This document shows positions 1-11,073 of a stretch of DNA of 64,000 nt, in pieces. The notes under the pieces are model-generated. The model ran no database searches. It saw only the letters and a program-made list of their open reading frames with translations, and was not told the origin of the DNA. Position numbers and translations under genes: made by a program. How positions within the stretch are numbered: position 1 is the stretch's first letter; each line of letters begins with the position of its first letter. Origin of the DNA: Hexactinellida sp. DTS-2022 (taxonomy: Eukaryota > Porifera > Hexactinellida); the NCBI GenBank assembly GCA_028753945.1, contig JAPNXP010000010.1:2235042-2299041 (forward strand), read 5' to 3'.

Positions 1-374
1 AGTTTTTTGGGCAAAATTTAGAAATTGTCCAGGTTTGTGATTAGTCCAGTTTTTCCCCCAAAATTTGGAATCTGTCAGTTTTTGTCCTTTTTTTGACCAC
101 CCAGTCATTTTATATATTAAAGTAATATGACTAATTTTTATCTTATATTCCTGGGATACGGACATATGACTACATGGACAAATGACTACAGGACAATTGG
201 GTACATGGACAAATAGGTACACTAATAGTAGATAAGTCACAGTATCAGTCTGTTGATAATGTTTTAATTCAGTGATTATATAATTGATTACACTAGTATG
301 AAGTAACATAATTGCATAATAGATACGTATAAATGGAGAAAATGTATGAAAAAGAATAACTTAGTCTTAGAAAG

Positions 375-1812
375 TTAACTAAGTGTAAATCTATGAGCAA
401 CTCCTTTCAAAAATTCCATAGGGGATCGATGGAAATATCCTAAAACAAGAGTAGATAATGCTTCTTCATTGGAGGAATTTTTAGTACGTTTCGTTGGCTT
501 TTCCCCTGATAAAAACTTTGCTTGTTTTATTTCTACTAATCCTTGTTCTTTTTTAAGCGCACTAATAAACTTCCAAATATTTGGATGATGGCAACCAATT
601 GTGGCTGTATACGATCTGTGCCATGCCTCTACAGCATTATTTGTACGAGGGATGCCCTGAGGAACATCGTGGTGGTGATTCCAGATGTTAATAGGAAATA
701 GTGGTGCTACCTGCCCTCCGCCTGGCAATGACCTGCCAATGTAGGTATTCTCAAAGTAGAGCGCTAGTTCAGCAGAATTTGGTATGTTCAATTCTGCTAT
801 CACCTGAGGGAAGAGATCTGGTACATCAAATGGAGATGCAAACGCAAGAGCAGGGAGCATTCTAAGTTGAAGAGCCAAATGTTCATCATGTATATACTGA
901 TGCTGCAGACCTAAGGCTTGCAGTTTTCGCCATATATTTTGCGTAAAGTGAAAGAAACAACCCTTCACAGTGGTTGTTGGCCATTCTGCTTGAAATGCAT
1001 TAATCGCAGCTTTTTCAAAATCCATTATAATGTGTGTGGGGGCTGCTGTCGGACAAAGAGCGCTAATTTGTTCCCACATATGGTTATAGGTCAGCTCTGT
1101 CTTATTAGGCAATAAAACAAAGAGACTGGGTAGAAGATGGCCATCCTGGAGAGGATTTGGACCTCCACGCAGACCGTGAATAGTGTACACTTGTGCGAAC
1201 AACGGAGGAGCGGTTTTAAATGTCCCATCTGCAAGCCAAATCTGGGAACTGGTTAAAATGTCAAGATTTTTCTGTGTGCCAAATATTAGGATTCTCATTT
1301 GTCCAGGTCCTGAATCAAACAATAAAAAGTTGTCCCCTTTAGCAGTAACCATATATTCTGGAGGTATAACAAGCTCTTGAAGGTTCACTGGTTGGATAGG
1401 AGCGCTATCAGTTTCTTGTCTTTCTCTGCGGATCGTACGCTTCATACTCTCAATCTTAGGTAGTTTTACAGCTGTTGGTCCATTGGTTGTTTCCAACTCA
1501 TTTCCAATGATATGATGGGTAGAATCGTGGGTGTCACGTGCTTTTCGCTTTATTCCTGCCTTTATTTCCAAGCAGTTTACACCCGAGGTATCGATACCAT
1601 GAAGATGCTCTCCCGTCCGCTTTACTATTTCACTTCCTTTTTGTGTGGAGTCTTGCTTTACAAATACCTTTCCTCTCACATTGCCAGTGTGTGGTTTCAC
1701 CGATTATCCTTTGCTTATTGTAGATAAACCCACTTTCTACTAATTTAAAACAACATTTTTTGCTGGATGATGACCTGATCAACCTAAATTGCCCACCTTC
1801 TGTATTAGCCAT
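375..1812 (-). pseudogene. FLYWCH zinc finger plus MULE transposase, one frameshift
   Basis: Transposase that cuts and rejoins element ends, DNA-binding by FLYWCH. The likely start is the ATG at 1812 (MANTEGGQF...). The first segment holds a FLYWCH finger: F-R-L-I, G-F-I-Y, H-W-Q-C, then ICKARLHT. Reading must then change frame in the T5 run at 1638-1642 (A5 on the coding strand), after which the finger finishes with IVKRTGEHLHG. The downstream 440 codons contain the MULE catalytic core: WLADGTFKTAPPLF (first Asp), HIIMDFEKAAINAF (second Asp), GCFFHFTQNIWRKLQALGL, and RTNNAVEAWHRSY (Glu). Apart from the frameshift the chain is open to its stop at 375. The lesion is either a real mutation or a homopolymer sequencing error. 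Confidence 0.92.
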
Positions 1813-2079
1813 GAGTGAAAATATTATAAATTGTAATGATTTGGAATGATTCATTTGTGATCCCATGTATTTATATATCTCACAACATTCCATATCACAC
1901 CAATTTGTTTTGTTTATGACTGAAATGTAATCTTATTTCTTAACCAAGAATGATCATTCTTATTCATACCTCCTATTTTAGAATCAGTAGAAGTTAATTG
2001 ATAGTTTCAGTAGTGATGATAACACCTTGATCATTAGAAAATAGGATACATTAATATTTGATTTTACTTAATATGTATG

Positions 2080-2239
2080 TGTACCCATTTGTCCATGTAC
2101 CTATTTGTCCATGTACCCAATTGTCCATGTACCCAATTGTCCTGTAGCCATTTGTCCTGTAGCCATTTGTCCATGTACCCATTTGTCTGTAGCCATTTGT
2201 CCGTAGTCATTTGTCCATGTAGTCATATGTCCGTATCCC
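2080..2239. repeat. Subterminal tandem repeats of the MULE right end
   Basis: About eight near-repeats of 'catttgtccatgtacc/gtagc' form the right terminus; the left terminus has only three or four. Such subterminal arrays are usual transposase-binding regions in MULEs (family knowledge). Confidence 0.8.
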
Positions 2240-2599
2240 TATATTCCTTTATGTAATGATTCTAATTGCATGTGATTGCGGTATATTCGGTTATCGATAA
2301 TTTTGTACAGGACTGGTCATTTTATATGGAATCATAACCTTACCGGAATTTCAAGTTTCATATTAGTATACTCAAAATTACATCTTGCATGTCTAATTGT
2401 TCATTATTTTTCGTATTATAAATCCTGGAGTGATATCAAAATATTATTTTCCCAATCCCCAAAAAAAAATTCATAGTTGGTCTCATTTGTATTCCTCATT
2501 TATCATAGAAATATGTCAACTTCATTTCAACATTGTATTTATATTTTCATTTTATTTCACATGATATATCAGAATATTTAAAGTTCTTATTTAGTAATA

Positions 2600-2793
2600 C
2601 AGTCAGGTTCTTTTATTATGAACATTCAAGGGACCAAAAATTGTGTTCATAATAGAGAGACTTCATAATAAGCGAACTCAACTTAATGCAAACCCTATGT
2701 AAGTTGTTAAATTAGGACCGTAGGGTTTGTTCATAATAAAAAATCTTCATATTAAGCAGACGAAATCTTGTTCATAATAAGCAGACCTGACTG
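2600..2793. mobile_element. pogo/Tigger-like MITE with TA target duplication
   Basis: Short non-autonomous element. The left end reads CAGTCAGGTTCTTTTATTAT and the right end is its inverted counterpart (ataagcagacctgactg), flanked by TA on both sides (2598-2599, 2794-2795). Internal 'ttcataataag' motifs repeat several times. No coding capacity. Confidence 0.8.
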
Positions 2794-3358
2794 TATTGTA
2801 GTAATTGGGCTATAAATTATATGGAATAAGCTCACGGTAATACGAATTAGAAGGTAATACAGACAAATTTTGATAGTCCCCTGATTTAGATATTAACGAG
2901 AGTGCCTATAAACTGAGGTATATTTTCTATATTACTAAAGTAGAATAGAGTATAAACAATGGCTTATCGTGAATTTGAGTGAACAATTTTAACATAAAAT
3001 TATATACTCTTATATACGTATCAGAGTATGGAATATACAATTTTAGCACTCCTATTTGAGAGGTAAGCCTAATCACATGAAGTGATCTTCCTTAGGGTCC
3101 TCTTTTTTACAGCAAATACAATAATACATAACTAAGACAAAAACAAACATAAAATACATGTAAACAAGATCAAATTAACTGTTAACAGAGAAAAGTGCTG
3201 AATGTTTTGTAGAGCATTGGGTTCCAATTTGGTAGTACAAGAAATGCAAATGCTCAGAAATATAGAAAGAGTAGAGGAAGTAAAAATGGTAAAATAAGAT
3301 AATATAATATAATATAATAATAGCTCAAATAGACGGAAAGTTCTAAGACTCAAGAGAT

Positions 3359-4330
3359 CTAATTGGAGAGAAAATGCTGGAATAAGTGCTTTTTAAAGGT
3401 TGCGACTGAGTTAACTTGTTTAATAGAAGTAGGTAGGGAATTAAAATGCTCTGCAGCATCATAGGCAAAAGACCTTTTGAATAGAGAGATATTCGCCCTA
3501 GGAATATAAAAGTTGCTTCTACGAGTCCGGGGTACCATTTGGTGAGTGTTCATTGAGGCAACTTCAGTGAACATTTTTCTAACATAGATTGGCACTAAAC
3601 CATTAATGGCCTGAAAAGTCACTACACACCTGCGGTACGAAATAAAAGGCTCAATTGAAAGCCATTTTAATTTCTTAAATAACAGTCTATGCGAGTCAAA
3701 AACACTGACATCAAGAATAGATCTTGCACATCTTTTTTGAGTAATCAGTAGGCTGTTTAAATCTCCTGAACCAGCACCTCCCCAAACTGATCTTGCGTAA
3801 CTTATGTAGGAACCAATAAATGCATCGAAATATCTCATCCTTGAAAAAAATGGCAATTTTTTTTTATTCGATTTAAAACATTTAGACGGAGATTAATTTT
3901 ATTAATTAAAGAACTGATATGTCGGGACCACGATTGTCTATTATCAAATACAATTCCTAAATGGTTGTGGCTTGAAACATTGTCGAGCAGATAATCATCC
4001 CAGGAGATATCTAAGCAATTGTTGGTTAGGTGCATTTGTTTTTGACATGTACAGATAAGCATCGAGTAAGACTTCCAAATTGATAACCATTCTGTTGTCT
4101 CTGCTCCAACTTTGACACGTACATCACCGTTTAGATTGGCATTAACTGTTTCCAAACAAGAACTAGATGTATAAAGAGAACAGTCATCAGTGTACAAGGT
4201 CGTATTTGATTCCAAAATAGAGAATACCAGATCATTTATAAAAGTAATAAATAGTGGGCCTAGAATTGAACCCTGAGGAACTCCGCAAGGGATGTTCTGG
4301 AATTAGAGAGCGAATTTTTAAACGAGACCT
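3359..4330 (-). pseudogene. LINE reverse transcriptase, palm to C-terminus
   Basis: C-terminal half of the LINE reverse transcriptase. Around 4290-4190 the minus strand reads IPCGVPQGSILGP followed by FITFINDL, the RT motif preceding the catalytic box. The catalytic box itself is LYTDDCSLYT (about 4195), an altered YADD that keeps the two aspartates. Then comes a thumb-like region (HNHLGIVFDNRQSWSRHIS) and, after a frameshift near 3840-3855, the C-terminal segment ISYARSVWGGAGSGDLN and QKRCARSILD, ending at 3359. Several frame breaks mean no functional product. The alternative that this is a different RT element is unlikely because endonuclease and linker follow in the right order. Confidence 0.85.
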
Positions 4331-4636
4331 ATTGTGAACGGTCATGCAGGTAACTTTGAAACCAATCGAGGGATCTAGAGGAAAATTTATACAGCTGTAA
4401 CTGCTTTAGAAGAATAGATAGTCTAATGAAACAAGACCAACAATTTCTTTCTTATTGAGGCAATCATAACAGTCTTGCTTCAGTTTAATAAGGAGGTTTC
4501 GCAATTGTGACACTTACGAAAACCAGATTGAGCATCCTAAATGAGGTGAAAACTATGTAAATATGAATTTTATGGAATTTGCAAAGTGTCTCTCAAGCAT
4601 TTTCGATAGTAACCGAAGTAGAGAAATGGGTCGATA
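4331..4636 (-). pseudogene. LINE reverse transcriptase, fingers region (degenerate)
   Basis: Degenerate minus-strand RT sequence. At 4560-4636 it reads RPISLLRLLSKMLERHFANS, the downstream half of the conserved NYRPISLL motif; the upstream half (SNY) lies across the nested MITE at 5056 onward. 4331-4560 is frame-broken RT with recognisable short stretches only. Confidence 0.75.
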
Positions 4637-5053
4637 CAGTACATATTGGATATAGTGATAATGGTGGGGACATCTGATTTGTGGCCAAATTATCACTATA
4701 TCCAATATATCAGTATATCCAATATATCACTACACATTATATCACTATATCCACTGTATCACCGCTTCAATTATATGACATGTATACATTGTCAATACTT
4801 CTATTCTGAAAAGAATAATCAGATTCCTTTTCAAATTCAAGTGGTAACGATATTTATACTGTAAAATATGAAATTATGGGGTCCAAGGAAGGTCAAAAAT
4901 CCAATATTCTTGTGTAATCTGTACACAAATTATCACTATAACCAATAATGATATCACTATAACCAATAAAATTTAGATGGGATTTGCTCGGGAACGCACC
5001 TAAAGCTGCAAAATTATCACTATATCCAAAATCACTATATCTATTATGTATTG
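4637..5053. mobile_element. MITE with TA duplication nested in the LINE
   Basis: Ends read CAGTACATATTGGATATAGT and, inverted at the right, CAATACATAATAGATATAGT; TA occurs on each side (4635-4636, 5054-5055). The inside repeats 'atatcactatatcca' many times. Taking it out rejoins the LINE motif SNY/RPISLL, which shows that it inserted after the LINE. Confidence 0.85.
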
Positions 5054-5891
5054 TAGTTAGATCGATTTGATATGTTGCCAGATTTATGAAGCGGGACTAC
5101 CTTTGCTTTTTCCAGCGAGAGGGAAATTTACCAGTCCTGATACTGAGGTTAGGAATTTTTGATAATGTTTCGAGAAATGACAGGTGACGAGATCTTAAGA
5201 ATTTTGGCCCCGATGGTATCTAGACCAGCAGTTGTAGATTTCAATGATTGTATTTTTTTGAGCATAAATTCTGAGGTTAAGGGTTTAATTTTAAAAAAGT
5301 AATCGACAGGAACGTTGTTATTTACAAAACTTCTAATAAGGAAAAGTCAGGCGAACTCTCCGAGGTTTGATTAAACTGAAATGAGATGTTAGAGAAATAG
5401 TTGTTGAATTCCTCAGTTATTAATTTGGGCACTGAATCTAAATTATCGTTAATTTTTGAGCTGAGGTGAGCCGGAGAAATCTTATTTGGGACCAGTTCAT
5501 TGAGGATTCCAAAAACATTTCGGATCAGATTTGTGGTATGTAAGTAAAGTAACATAATGGGAAGATTTGGCTTCAGAAATTAGTTTGTTTACTTTGTTTT
5601 TCCACTGATTCCAACGTGTAATATTCTGGGATAGCGCGAAGCCATCGCGGATTTTCATGGCATTTAGTATTCCCTCATTAATCCATGCAGGCTGGGACAG
5701 ATGCTTAAGCTTAACCCTTCTTTTATTGATCGGTAAGTGCTCATCAATAACTGGGGTAAATAATTGATACCACGCTTCTAACATATCGTCAACATCATTT
5801 TAAAATACATCTAATTTGTTCCAAGCTGAGTTAGAGAGATCATTAAGGAACTCCGTCTCATTGAATAGTTTGAAAGACCTATACGTTATAT
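5054..5891 (-). pseudogene. LINE linker between endonuclease and RT
   Basis: Minus-strand coding remains. From 5784 down: INKRRVKLKHLSQPAWINEG, NAMKIRDGF and WKNKVNKLISEAKSSHY, typical of the segment between endonuclease and RT. After a frame change it continues NKISPAHLSSKINDN and ITEEFNNYFSNISFQFNQ. It ends near 5060 with FPSRWKKAKVVPLHKSGN once frame breaks are allowed for. A stop interrupts at about 5802 (LDVF, stop, NDVDDMLEAW). Confidence 0.8.
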
Positions 5892-6447
5892 CAGTGGCGT
5901 CGAACTTTTCCATTTTTCGGAAAATCATGACGGGGCGAGCTACGAAATTTTAAAAATATTACCTAGTATAAAACTTGTCTCATAAAAGTTGTTTACCTAT
6001 TGTATAACTTTTTCCAAAGGTTGGGTATATCTTGATGTAAATTTCCCGAAAAATCGCTATTTAATCTTTCTGACACATCAAATACATTGTATTATTGCTA
6101 TAAACATGGCGGCTTTAACGGTTCGAATTAAGTTCGGACAAACCTAATTAGTTTAGTTCTCAAATAACTAAATAGGTTCATCCGAATCAAATTGGTTCGT
6201 GCTGAACTAGGATCAAAAAAACTTTACCCGAGGATGAATTTCAACTGTCACTAATTTATGTTAATTAATTACCTTTCGAACAGAGATGATATGGATTGAT
6301 TTAGAATTTTTAGTTCAGCCGAAACCAAAATTTTTGGGTCCCACTCGAATCCAATCGTTTTTATGCCGGGGCGGAACAGTGCCCGCCCAAGCATGATTTT
6401 CTCATGCCGGGGCACGCCCCGACCGCCCGGCATGGTCGACGCCTATG
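5892..6447. mobile_element. hAT MITE nested in the LINE endonuclease
   Basis: 556-bp element with short inverted ends (CAGTGGCGTCGAAC left, CATAGGCGTCGACC right) and a perfect 8-bp target duplication CGTTATAT (5884-5891 and 6448-6455). The 8-bp duplication and CA-ending termini are hAT hallmarks. It ends in a GC-rich stretch (6364-6447) with 'gccccggcat' repeats. No transposase. Confidence 0.9.
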
Positions 6448-6688
6448 CGTTATATAGATGTGCTCTTGCTTAACAGAGAGTTTCCTCTTAAATACCAAAC
6501 AAATAGGGAAGTGGTCACTACACCCAATTTTAGGTATCTTCACTTGGCATATATTCTCAGGATGAGAAACGTAAGCGTGGTCAATTATGGAAACTGAAGA
6601 GGTAGTGACTCAAGTATTTTCATGAATAAGTTGGTGCATCCCATGGCTACGGGAAAAGTCTGTAATATGTCTGCATTTAGGATCAACT
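6448..6688 (-). pseudogene. LINE endonuclease, C-terminal part
   Basis: Apurinic-type endonuclease domain of the LINE, minus strand. From 6688: VDPKCRHITDFSRSHGMHQL, then SVSIIDHAYVSHPENI, then KIPKIGCSDHFPICLVFK. The S-D-H triad motif near the domain end is intact. One stop lies between HENT and VTTSS (about 6610). The reading joins the piece at 9127-9220 upstream and the linker downstream. Confidence 0.85.
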
Positions 6689-6919
6689 GTGACCTTCGTT
6701 ATACAAGGCCAATTCACAACTTTAAAAAATTGGACCATGGATGAGTTCGAAGTCCATTCTGTTAGACTATTTATTTAAACTTTTTGTTACTCGAGTGATC
6801 ATTTATTCTGTAAATTCATCTGTATAAATATCATTTGTGTTAATTAAAATCAAATGAAAAAGTATAGAGATACATACGAAATAACGTAAACTTTATTAAC
6901 TAAGCAATATCCTTTAATT

Positions 6920-7325
6920 CAGGGCTTTTCATGAGTCACCGAGTCAATTGACTCGTGCCAAAATTCAGTGACTCGAGTCACCGAGTCAATTTACTCGTGA
7001 CAAATTCGGTGACTCGAGTCACCGAGTCTGAATCAAAGACTTGCGAGTCATCAATCCATCAGATGATATATTTTGATAATCATGGTTTTTCGAATTTTGA
7101 TCAAAATCAGATTAGTAATAGAACATATAGGTACAGTATATACTTAATTTCCAATGCTTATTCTTACCATAGGTACACATCGATAATCATAATTCGCGAA
7201 TCCTGACACGATGACTCGCGAGTCCTGACTCGATGACTCACGAGTCCTGACTCGATGACTCACGAGTCATGACTCGATGACTCGCGAGTCACCGAGTCAA
7301 TTGACTCGTGACAAAATTCGATGAA
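6920..7325. mobile_element. hAT MITE with GACTCG repeats, right end lost
   Basis: Starts CAGGGCTTTTCATGAGTCAC, identical in type to the complete small element at 26988-27126. The body is built from repeated 'gactcgagtcaccgagtcaa' motifs on both sides of a unique spacer (7070-7198). The right terminal repeat is missing near 7325, so it is truncated. Confidence 0.7.
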
Positions 7326-7568
7326 AACTGAGTTGTACTTTCAAGCACTAGTTTTGAATGAAATATTTACAATTATATCCTGTGGTTAACTAAAATATTA
7401 AAAAGATATTTTTGGATACAATAATTGACATTCCATCAGGACAGCATAACTGAAATATTTGATGATATTTACTTCCCAAATTCGGTTAACTAGGTTTTAG
7501 AGTATGAGGAATTCAATTATTACAATGTAATTGAGATCTGAGTTTGTCAAAAAATGCTCTAATTCCAC

Positions 7569-8760
7569 CTATTTGCAACTGTGGATAGACGAACAGATTA
7601 TCCTTCCACCTTTGTATGTGTAGTCAGATTTAACATTGACTTCATCCATCTGATCAATAACGTTCCGCTCCATAGGATTAAATTCCAAGGTTGACTGTTT
7701 ATTAAGATAACACGCAAATTCACTGTCTATCCAATGTTCGAATAGAGCCGTTGAAGAGTTGAATGGCGCGGGAATGAAACGTAGTCGAGAGATTGAAGAT
7801 ATCTGTAACATGCTGGGGAGACCAACTGACACTTAAGCGCCATTACCAAAGTGATCAAATTATATCTTCGATTATTTTTGGAAACAATAATATTCTCCAG
7901 TTAGGTAATAATGAATTGAAGGCGAGGTAATAATTTGTATTGATTAGTAGAGTCATTGATTGATTTGATCATAGGAATATGCTCAATATTATAGGCTACA
8001 GCAGGGAACTAATTGGTTGCATTACCAATCTGTACTTTAATAGATTTGTAACCCAGTAATGATGGTTCTTCAACGTGTTCAAGTTTCTCAAACAAAACTT
8101 CTGTCTGTCTAATATCGGTTTTCGTACTTTGATCGAGCGAAATTTCATTGGTATAAGCGAAAGCTTTCGTAATTAAAAATTCATTGATGGAGAGCGTAAA
8201 TTCAATAGCTACATGCGAATCAAAAATTCTTGGTTTGATGAAATATAGCATGTTTTGATTCGGCACCCACAAAACCCAATTTTTAGGTAATCTTACGAAG
8301 TTGACCTTCTCTCTCAATTCTTGAAGTGTCCGGATGTTATATTTATTATCTTCGATTTCCTTCTGTTGAAGGCTTTCGTGAAGAGCCATCGAAAAAAAAG
8401 TTCCGTTCTTTGGTTTCTTTATCTAGGCGATTAAAAGATTTGGTAGGTGAGGAAGAGAGTTAAGATGGACCATTTGGCGTAAATATAGGGAATGCATCGC
8501 TACGAATTTTAGGAATGTCTCGTTTTCGAGTAGAAGTTGTTCCATCAGCTTGTGCAATTGAGTAGGTGGCTCAATGTCCACTTCGGGAAAATGTTTGGCA
8601 CAGACATGTACTTTCTGTAGATCTTCAACGCCTTCTCTACATAGCGCCCTTAGCCATTTTTGGACAAGTTCGGGTGGTCCTCTTGGGAGTTTGAATATCG
8701 CCGTACACGTTCACCAGTGTAATTGCTTCTACAGCCGGGCGCTGAACATTTATTAGGCAT
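7569..8760 (-). pseudogene. THAP-domain P-element-like transposase, N-terminal half
   Basis: Starts at the ATG at 8760: MPNKCSAPGCRSNY gives the first two Cys of a C2CH THAP zinc finger. After a frameshift near 8690 the finger continues FKLPRGPPELVQKWLRALCR (conserved Trp) and VHVCAKHFPEVDI (Cys-His). At 8389-8012 an LREKVNFVRLPKNW region follows. Around 7900-7800 NRRYN..SPACYRYLQSL resembles the helical region of THAP9/P transposases. At 7690-7590 NVIDQMDEVNVKSDYTYKGG resembles the start of the RNase H-like core with its first acidic residue. Nothing of the later catalytic core is visible, so this is an internally deleted, non-autonomous copy. Confidence 0.75.
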
Positions 8761-9126
8761 CAGAATTAATAGACGCTATTTGGTTTCTAGATCAAACGTA
8801 TAATAATATTTTAAGTCTAAAATAATTGAGTTAAGCAATTGCTAGAGAATCTTAACTAGTGTGAATACATTGAAATAAGTAAATCCAGTTAGCTACTGAA
8901 GATAATAATTAACAAGTAGTATATTAAAGGTTCCATAATATTAATATACTAAGAGTAATATATAAACATATTGGTTGTAAATTAAAAATTGATTCTAACG
9001 AACCATAATATTTATATTTATAATATTTATATAACAATCCATTTATGTTCAGACTTATGATGGACTTCGATCTCATCCATTGTCCAAAAATTAGAGTCGT
9101 GAATTGGCCTTATATACGAAGGTCAC

Positions 9127-9220
9127 GGATAAACTTTATTGTGGTCGATGTTAAAGTCGCCCATTATCATTGTGACTTCAGATTCAATTAAAGTTGTAAA
9201 TCGACACTGCATAATCTGTA
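9127..9220 (-). pseudogene. LINE endonuclease, GDFN fragment
   Basis: Minus strand reads IESEVTMIMGDFNIDHNKV, containing the GDFN metal-binding motif of LINE endonucleases. It continues in frame into the piece at 6688 once the P-type element and one copy of its target duplication are removed. Homology stops near 9220, which is probably the 5' truncation point. Confidence 0.8.
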
Positions 9221-9479
9221 GTACTACTGATAAGGATCATTTTTTAAGGATAGTTTTTCTCTCCGACTTATACTTTTTGAGATATGCTGGCTATAGAAAG
9301 GTCACTCCCATTTTTTGACAAAGTGACTGCGATTTTGACCTTTAGTAAGGTCAAAAAAATTTCCTAATCAAAATTTTTCTTCCGGAATTGCGTAGATACT
9401 ACTTGATAGTATATCAAAGTATAGTTTGGAATGCTTAAACAAGAATTTTGCATTATTTAACATTTAAGATTCTTTTGGT

Positions 9480-9720
9480 ACCCTATCTCGTAAATAATCT
9501 TTTTTTAAATGAATATTTTATTTTGAAATTTACATGACATGTTGTCATATGTGAGATATATAAGTGAGTAAAAGGAAAATTTGATATAATGAATAATTTT
9601 TCAGTTATTTTGGAAAAATTTAGGTCTAAATTTGAGCGAAAAAAAGGAATTTTGGCATATTTGGATGGTATATGAGATCTCATGTACAACGAAGCAGACG
9701 TGAGGTCTGCGATTCCGCTG
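9480..9720. repeat. Dispersed repeat, inverted copy at 51650-51990
   Basis: The reverse complement of this stretch aligns with about 51650-51990 (shared 'ttcgctcaaattt', 'attatatcaaattttcc', 'atgacaac' and 'gcagacctcacgt' blocks). The apparent minus-strand ORF in it matches nothing I recognise. Element type unknown. 9221-9479 and 9721-10020 show nothing identifiable. Confidence 0.55.
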
Positions 9721-10029
9721 ATGAATCCGCAGATAAGATAAGTTATCACTCGTGAGTCTCTGTAGGTTTATTTCGGATTCTACATGTATTTATTCCAAAT
9801 ATGAATGTATGCCTTATATATTATACTTGATGCTTATTTAATTTAAACTGTCTCAATTAATATTTTTTTTGTAAAATTAAAAAGTCCCCCCCCCCAAAAA
9901 ATCACCTTTCCCCCATAGCCTGATTGTCTAGGGAAATATTTTTGACCTAACACGGTCTGCAAACCTTAATAATATAATTGTCAAATGCGTACAAGCATAT
10001 TCAAATGAAAAAATCAGTTAAAGTCTGGT

Positions 10030-10240
10030 AAGAACTAGACTTAAATTTTGTTTAGTTTTCTACAGAAAACTAACCAAACACTAAACAAGAACTAAGTTTT
10101 ATCTCCAAATTAACCACAAGCTTAGTTCAAACTAAGTTCAGACTTAGTTTGAACTTAGTTTTGCTTTGTGAATACCGACTTAGCTTGCTTAGTTAAAGCA
10201 CAAACTAAGTTTAAGAAGTTCAGAGAATAAGGCCCCAGAT
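10030..10240. repeat. Palindromic TTAGTT-rich repeat
   Basis: Dense interleaved 'actaagtt' and 'aacttagt' motifs form local inverted repeats (for example around 10120-10170). Probably a decayed MITE; no clear ends or target duplication. 10240-10790 holds nothing I recognise apart from a possible pogo-like end at 10440-10462. Confidence 0.45.
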
Positions 10241-10795
10241 TGTTTAGTGAGATTGCGATGGATTATAAATCCATTTATAGAGTACGATCAATAAATATTA
10301 TCATTTGCAACTTTCTCCTGTTAATAATCAGCCTTAGTACATGTAAACTGCAATCAAAGTGATGTATATTGGCTGATTTAATATAAATAAGGACTAGTAT
10401 CTTTCTACAACGGACAAAAGCATTGCCCCAACATGTCCGTTATTTGTAGACTTCACTGTATTCTGTAAGGATTAAAATTAATTTACAGTAACTAAACAAT
10501 TAGTGGAACAAAGAACGTTTAGGAAGATTAATAATAGTACTGTAATTAATTAAGTCCAAAATGGTGACGTATATCCAGCTATCATTAAATAGCATATACA
10601 TACACCATTCGAGTGAATTAAACAATCTACTATAGAAGACCTTGAGTGTATAGGTTGAGGACGGTGGAATAATATGGAAACATTTGTATTTTAAACAAAT
10701 CCCAGTGATTTAACTGTTGCATGCAAGAAAAAGGCTATGTTCCTTCTGGAATTGGAAAACCTAACTATCTTCCTTAGCTTGTATACACGGTACGT

Positions 10796-11073
10796 AGTAT
10801 ACCGATGGTATAATTAGGTATAATTATTTATACCAAATTAGGAATTGTTCGGTATAACATTCTAAACTTCCATTATACATTTAATATACCTACATCTATA
10901 CTACCTTCAATACTCGAAATATACGTGGTATATTGTGGTATAATATTGATATAATCTAGGAGTAATCTAGGTAAATTTAATAAATATTAAGCATAAGGTA
11001 GTATACCGAAACTAGACACTAATTTGGTATAATTGGTTATACCTCATTATACCATCGGTATACCACGTACCGT
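10796..11073. mobile_element. Palindromic MITE (CACGGTACG ends)
   Basis: Terminal inverted repeats of about 35 bp: CACGGTACGTAGTATACCGA at the left and its inverse ending CGTACCGTG at the right. The interior is rich in 'ggtataat'. No target duplication could be fixed with confidence. 11074-11310 shows nothing recognisable. Confidence 0.65.

Larger units (their letters stand above)
153..2239 (-). mobile_element. Complete FLYWCH-type MULE transposon with 9-bp target duplication
   Basis: Cut-and-paste DNA transposon of the Mutator-like (MULE) superfamily. Both ends read GGGATACGGACATATGACTA inward, as terminal inverted repeats. The left repeat is about 70 bp (153-222). The right (about 2080-2239) is longer because it carries extra tandem units of a 'ccatttgtccatgtac' type motif. 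The direct repeat TATATTCCT lies immediately outside both ends (144-152 and 2240-2248), a perfect 9-bp target duplication as expected for MULEs. The interior encodes one transposase on the minus strand. A perfect duplication and one visible frame lesion suggest a fairly recent insertion. Confidence 0.93.
6689..9126 (-). mobile_element. P-type (THAP) DNA transposon nested in the LINE
   Basis: 2.4-kb element with ~75-bp terminal inverted repeats (6689-6770 and 9057-9126; ends GTGACCTTCG). It is flanked by GGATCAACT (6680-6688) and GGATAAACT (9127-9135), 8 of 9 identical, or 7 of 8 if an 8-bp duplication typical of P elements is taken. Excision rejoins the LINE endonuclease at GDFNIDHNKV/DPKCRH. 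The inside encodes a decayed THAP/P-type transposase on the minus strand and hosts a hAT MITE (6920-7325). Its terminal repeat is homologous to the outer ~85 bp of the foldback element at 16067-16912. Confidence 0.82.
3130..9220 (-). mobile_element. LINE retrotransposon split by three nested insertions
   Basis: Non-LTR retrotransposon on the minus strand, 5'-truncated inside the endonuclease. Remaining LINE pieces are about 3130-4636, 5054-5891, 6448-6688 and 9127-9220 (roughly 3.1 kb in total). Order along the coding strand: endonuclease (GDFNID at about 9150, then SVSIIDHAYVS and GCSDHFPI), linker, reverse transcriptase fingers (NYRPISLL, rejoined across 4637-5053), GVPQGSILGP, degenerate YTDD, and C-terminal region. 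The interrupting elements are a TA-flanked MITE, a hAT MITE and a P-type element. The AT-rich 3' side (3130-3358) looks like the 3' UTR. CR1 or Jockey-like clade; not resolved. Confidence 0.88.

Noticed and set aside
951..980. CACAGTG heptamer in the first MULE
   Set aside because: Lies inside the transposase coding region and has no GG(S)CCAA extension or RAG1-like gene beside it.
9057..9190. LINE fragment with local inversion (twin priming)
   Set aside because: 9057-9126 is the terminal repeat of the P-type element, not LINE; with that removed the GDFN piece reads straight into 6688.
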